Both the position numbers and the translations under genes were made by a program. Positions 5,157-8,989 of a DNA stretch of 8,989 nucleotides are shown here, in pieces. The notes beneath the pieces are model-generated. The model was not told where the DNA came from. It saw only the letters and a list, made by a program, of their open reading frames with translations, and made no database searches. Each line of letters begins with the position of its first letter. Within the stretch, counting starts at the first letter, position 1. The stretch is from Bacillota bacterium (lineage in GTDB: Bacteria > Bacillota_I > Bacilli_A > RF39 > UBA660), in NCBI GenBank assembly GCA_023391185.1, contig JAEWBI010000003.1:1-8989 (forward strand), written 5' to 3'.

Positions 5157-7574
5157 ATGAAAAATAATGTATTTGGCGAAATAAATTTAGAAGATAATTT
5201 AGTAATAATTGGACCTTCTTATATGAAAAAAGAGATATTAAATGAATGTAATTTAAAATATAACATTAAATTTTTTAGTATAGAAGAGTTAAAAGAAAAG
5301 TATTTATATAAATACAAAGATGATACTTTAGTATATTTAGATACTAAGTATAATTTAATACCTGAAGTAGGAAAAATTATACTTAGTTATTTATATGAAG
5401 TAGATGTTTATAATACTTATAATACAAGTAAATTAAATGATTTAAGAAGTATAAAAAAAGATTTAATAGATAATGGATATATTATATATGATAAACATTT
5501 TAAAAAGTATTTAAATAGTAAGAAGATTATAGTACTAGATGATGGTTTTAATAGCCTCTTTAAGAGTGTTACTATAGATATTAGTAAAGATAACGATGTT
5601 ACTTTAAGGAGCGTAATAACTGCCAAAAAAGAAGAATTAGATATACATGAATTTAATTCTTTAGAAGAGGAAGTAATCTTTTTAGCGACTAAAATATCAG
5701 AATTAGTTAAAAGTGGCATTTCTTTAGATAAGATTAAATTAAATACAGTGGATTCAGTATATAAATCATCAATTAATAGGGTATTTAATTTTTATAATAT
5801 TCCTTTTGATATAGATAATAATAACAAATTATTTTATTTAGATGATATAAAATTATTTTTAAATAGTATAGACGATAATACAGAAATATTATCAATTAAT
5901 GAATTACTTAATAATTTAAATATAGAAGATAAAATAAAAGCTAAACTAGTTAATATATTAAATAAATATACTAATTATGAAAGTATTAAAGAGATAAAAG
6001 AAGAATTAATATATGATCTTAAAAATATTAGTATAAAATTAGATAAATATGTTAATGTGATAGAAGAAATAGATTATAAGTCTTATTACCCTAAAGATGA
6101 TGAATATGTATTTATGCTAGGGTTTAATCAAGATAAGATACCAAGAATATACAAGGATGATAAGTATTTAATAGATTTAGAACTTGAAGAACTAGGTAAT
6201 GATACTACTTTAAAGAGAAATTTACTTGAAACTAATAAATTGCTTAATTTTATTTATAATACTAAGAATTTAACACTATCATATAAATTAAGTTCTAATT
6301 TCATGGAGTTTTCTCCATCTAATTATATTAAAGAGTTAAGTAGCATTATGAAAGTTAACATTATTAAGGATTCTTATAATTACAAGAATGAAATAGTAAA
6401 TAAAATTATGCTTGCTTCTAGTTTAGATAATTATATTAAGTATAATGTTGTAAATGAGAACTTACATAATTTATACTCTAGTTATAGTGATATAGAATAT
6501 AATTCTTATGATAATAATTATAATGGCATAAATTATGAAACTATAAAGAAAATGGTTGATAATAAATTAAATTTATCTTTTTCTAATACTAATACTTTCT
6601 TTAAATGTAAGTTTAGATTTTTGCTTGAAACAATTTATAAACTAACTCCTTCTTTTGAAACAGTAAGTCAAAAAATAGGTACTTTATTTCATGAAGTATT
6701 ATGTATAGTTTATAGAGATAAAATTAATGATTATGATAAGGTTATTGATGAAGTAATAGAGAAGATGTATCAAGAACCTACTAAAAAAGATATATATTAT
6801 CTTACTAAATATAGACAAGCTATAAAGAAACTAATAGGCATTTTAAATGATGAAATAGAGCGTAGTAGTTATGAAAATTCTTATTTTGAAGAGTGGTTTA
6901 GTATTGATAAACCTGGTGATTTAAAAATAAGTATAGTAGGTAAAATTGATAAGATAATGACTTTAAAAGATAATACAAATACTTATGTAATAGTTGTTGA
7001 TTATAAAACAGGCTCTTTACATAATGACTTTAATAAAGTTATATATGGTCTTGATATGCAACTACTTTATTATTTATATTTGATTAAGAATACTTCAAAA
7101 ATAAATAATCCTAAATTTACTGGTATGTATTTACAATCAATTATGACTGAAGTTCTTGCTAGTCAAGATAACAAAACTTATGATGATTTAGTAAACGACA
7201 ATATGAAGTTAAATGGATATACCATAGATAACTTACAACGACTTTATGAAATAGATAATAGTTATGAAAATGGTAGTTATATTAAAGGTATTAAAGTTAA
7301 AAATGATGGGACTTTTTATGCTTATAGTAAAGTTCTAACAGAAGAAACAATTGATCTATTAATTAATATTGTAGATAAGAATATAAATGAAGTTATTGAT
7401 AGTATAAAGAAGTCTGATTTCTCAATTAATCCTAAGAAATTAGGTGATACAAATGTAGGCTGTGAATACTGTACATTTGGAGATATCTGTTACATGAATG
7501 AAAATAATATTGTAAAACTTAAAGAATATAAAGACTTAGAGTTCCTAGGGGGTGATACAGATGATTCCAATTAA
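5157..7574 (+). CDS. addB: AddB/RexB-type subunit of ATP-dependent helicase-nuclease (compact)
   Basis: The 805-residue product is the second subunit of the AddAB enzyme, which resects double-strand DNA ends and prepares them for RecA. The C-terminal nuclease domain shows G508-x3-H512, G595-K-I-D598 and V-V-D615-Y-K617-T-G, the RecB-family PD-(D/E)XK signature. Four cysteines, C484 and C769-X2-C772-X5-C778, match the iron-sulfur cluster ligands that brace this nuclease in AddB. Upstream are UvrD-like remnants: an E-E-E-V-I-F-L-A segment near 170 and M-L-G322-F-N-Q-D-K-I-P329. No Walker A P-loop is present at the N-terminus (I-G-P-S-Y-M-K-K instead), as in RexB-type proteins, so helicase power must come from AddA. 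It is about 30% shorter than Bacillus AddB (about 1,160 residues), mainly before the 170 motif. The reading frame overlaps addA by 14 bases. Confidence 0.9.
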   Translation: MKNNVFGEINLEDNLVIIGPSYMKKEILNECNLKYNIKFFSIEELKEKYLYKYKDDTLVYLDTKYNLIPEVGKIILSYLYEVDVYNTYNTSKLNDLRSIKKDLIDNGYIIYDKHFKKYLNSKKIIVLDDGFNSLFKSVTIDISKDNDVTLRSVITAKKEELDIHEFNSLEEEVIFLATKISELVKSGISLDKIKLNTVDSVYKSSINRVFNFYNIPFDIDNNNKLFYLDDIKLFLNSIDDNTEILSINELLNNLNIEDKIKAKLVNILNKYTNYESIKEIKEELIYDLKNISIKLDKYVNVIEEIDYKSYYPKDDEYVFMLGFNQDKIPRIYKDDKYLIDLELEELGNDTTLKRNLLETNKLLNFIYNTKNLTLSYKLSSNFMEFSPSNYIKELSSIMKVNIIKDSYNYKNEIVNKIMLASSLDNYIKYNVVNENLHNLYSSYSDIEYNSYDNNYNGINYETIKKMVDNKLNLSFSNTNTFFKCKFRFLLETIYKLTPSFETVSQKIGTLFHEVLCIVYRDKINDYDKVIDEVIEKMYQEPTKKDIYYLTKYRQAIKKLIGILNDEIERSSYENSYFEEWFSIDKPGDLKISIVGKIDKIMTLKDNTNTYVIVVDYKTGSLHNDFNKVIYGLDMQLLYYLYLIKNTSKINNPKFTGMYLQSIMTEVLASQDNKTYDDLVNDNMKLNGYTIDNLQRLYEIDNSYENGSYIKGIKVKNDGTFYAYSKVLTEETIDLLINIVDKNINEVIDSIKKSDFSINPKKLGDTNVGCEYCTFGDICYMNENNIVKLKEYKDLEFLGGDTDDSN

Positions 7575-8989
7575 ACCTGAAGGAGTAACTTGGACTGATG
7601 AACAGTGGCAGGCTATATATCTTACTGGAAAAAATATAATTGTGTCTGCAGGAGCAGGTTCTGGTAAAACAGCTGTACTTACTGAGAGGATTATTGAAAA
7701 AATAAAGTCAGGAATATCTATTGATGATATGATAATACTAACCTTTACTAATGCAGCAGCAGCAGAAATGCGTGAACGTGTTCGTGATAAAATTGTTAAA
7801 GCTGCTTCATTAGATCAAAGTTTAAAAGAACAGTTATATTTAATTGATCAAGCTCCTATAACAACTTTTGATGCTTATAGTTTATCATTAGTAAAAAAGT
7901 ATCATTATTTACTTGGTATAGGTAGTAATATAAGTATTATTGATAATGTTGTTTTAGCAGTTGCTAAAGAAGAAATACTAGATAGTATTATTGATAAGTA
8001 TTATGACAATGATAATTTTATAAAGCTACTTGATACATACACTAATAAAGATGATGCTTCTATAAGAAAAGCAATTATAAGTATTTATAATAAAACAGAT
8101 AGTATTTGTAAACGTAAAGATTTTCTTGATAATTATATGGACAAGTATTATGATTTATCTTTTATTAAAGATAAAGTTAATGATTATTTAAAACTAATAT
8201 CTGATACTAGAGATGTAATAATGATGCTTATAGAAAGTATTAAAAACATAGTCTTAAATGAAGAATTAACTGCGAAGATAACAAACATTGAAGAAAGTCT
8301 AGATGATTTAAATTATGCTAAAAAGTACGATGACTACAAAAAGACAATTGAATTATTTAGATTTCCAACTATTAAGAAGACAAAGAAGATAGAACAAGAA
8401 GATATTGATGAAATTAAAGGATATTTAGATAAACTTAAAAAGTATACTGATGATTTAAGAGATTTAGTTATATATGAGTCATTAGAGGAAATAGAAAATG
8501 AAATATTAAGTACTAATGATTATGCTTTAGCAATAATTGATATTTTAAAAGAATTAGATGAAAAAATATTTGATTTTAAGAAAGAAAAGAATGCTTATGA
8601 GTTTAGTGATATAACAAGACTAGCTATAAGTTTACTTGAAAATTTTCCTGAAATAAGAGAGAGTATAAAAAGTAAAACTAATGAGATTATGATTGATGAA
8701 TATCAAGATACTAATGATATTGGTGACTATTTTATTTCTCTTATTAGTAATAATAATGTTTATATGGTAGGAGATGTAAAACAATCTATCTACCGATTTA
8801 GAAATGCTAATCCAAAAATTTTCATGGAAAAGTACCATAATTATAAAAGTGGTATAGGTGGATATGCTTTAGATTTAAATAAGAATTTTAGATCAAGAGA
8901 AGAAGTTTTATCAAGCATTAATCTAATGTTTAATCATATAATGGATGAAGAAATTGGTGGTGCTAACTACCAAGATGGACATAATATGA
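7561..8989 (+). CDS. addA: AddA ATP-dependent helicase/nuclease subunit A (3'-truncated by window)
   Basis: The ATG at 7561 lies inside the end of addB (14-base overlap), preceded by GGGGGTGAT, so translation is probably coupled. The 476 visible codons are open to the window edge. They hold the superfamily 1A helicase motifs in order: Q-motif W11-T-D-E-Q-W-Q-A-I19, Walker A A30-G-A-G-S-G-K36-T37, motif Ia L60-T-F-T-N-A-A, F-D-A-Y-S-L near residue 104, F-S-D-I-T-R before motif II, motif II D379-E-Y-Q-D383, motif III G404-D-V-K-Q-S-I-Y-R-F-R414 and motif IV N440-K-N-F-R-S-R446. AddA is the 3'-5' motor and, through a C-terminal nuclease domain not seen here, cuts one strand. Full-length AddA is usually about 1,200 residues, so more than half is missing. 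Confidence 0.95.
   Translation, partial: MIPIKPEGVTWTDEQWQAIYLTGKNIIVSAGAGSGKTAVLTERIIEKIKSGISIDDMIILTFTNAAAAEMRERVRDKIVKAASLDQSLKEQLYLIDQAPITTFDAYSLSLVKKYHYLLGIGSNISIIDNVVLAVAKEEILDSIIDKYYDNDNFIKLLDTYTNKDDASIRKAIISIYNKTDSICKRKDFLDNYMDKYYDLSFIKDKVNDYLKLISDTRDVIMMLIESIKNIVLNEELTAKITNIEESLDDLNYAKKYDDYKKTIELFRFPTIKKTKKIEQEDIDEIKGYLDKLKKYTDDLRDLVIYESLEEIENEILSTNDYALAIIDILKELDEKIFDFKKEKNAYEFSDITRLAISLLENFPEIRESIKSKTNEIMIDEYQDTNDIGDYFISLISNNNVYMVGDVKQSIYRFRNANPKIFMEKYHNYKSGIGGYALDLNKNFRSREEVLSSINLMFNHIMDEEIGGANYQDGHNM

Noticed and set aside
5417..5719. Minus-strand open frame inside addB, and another inside addA at 8632-8838
   Set aside because: Both are antisense shadows of clear AddB and AddA coding sequence; the second covers motifs II and III of addA.
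8983..8989. Apparent TGA stop at the very end of the window
   Set aside because: In the addA frame the last bases read AAT ATG A, so TGA is out of frame and addA continues.
1..8989. tRNA, rRNA, CRISPR array, insertion sequence or attachment site
   Set aside because: None was seen: no cloverleaf, no regularly spaced short repeats, no transposase or integrase motifs. Repetition is confined to the paralogous genes.
1..8989. Mollicute-type genetic code (TGA as Trp)
   Set aside because: Trp is encoded by TGG throughout and no in-frame TGA occurs, so there is no evidence for code 4.

Overview
The window is AT-rich DNA with very short intergenic gaps, AGGAG-type ribosome binding sites and rho-independent terminators. 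It has the addB-addA order seen in Firmicutes and a SpoVIF-like gene. This suggests an uncultured, probably gut-associated member of the Bacilli (RF39/Erysipelotrichales-like). All reading frames close with TAA or TAG and no in-frame TGA was seen, so the standard code suffices. The lineage is inferred, not proven.

Bases 1-4135 hold a tandem array of four paralogous pilin-like surface genes, the first cut by the window edge. Each complete copy begins with a type IV prepilin signal (G|FTLIELLAVI, Glu at mature +5, Pro at mature +22). A small pilin-like domain follows, then a large C-terminal domain ending in a YWTS...W...GVRPVIT pattern like the C-type-lectin/formylglycine-generating-enzyme type fold. 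Copies 1-3 are closely spaced and end at a strong terminator. Copy 4 has its own promoter candidate and ends in a hairpin shared with the convergent gene downstream.

The most interesting signal lies inside these genes. Every copy has a window of exactly 28 codons, just before the near-invariant GVRPVIT end, in which the four proteins are almost unrelated, while the sequence on both sides is nearly identical. Copies 1 and 2 differ at 44 of 84 bases inside the window but at only 4 of the 57 bases directly flanking it (hand counts). The position, constant length, fixed Trp/Gly anchors and fold resemble variable regions of diversity-generating retroelement (DGR) target proteins. No reverse transcriptase or template repeat lies in the window, so this is a candidate only.

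Bases 4146-8989 look chromosomal. A convergent GNAT-type acetyltransferase gene is followed by a divergent spoVIF-like small gene with its own terminator. Then comes addB, a compact RexB-like nuclease subunit, overlapping the start of addA, the helicase-nuclease, which runs off the right edge. AddA and AddB together form the double-strand-break end-processing enzyme that feeds RecA. Nothing visible links this block functionally to the pilin array.
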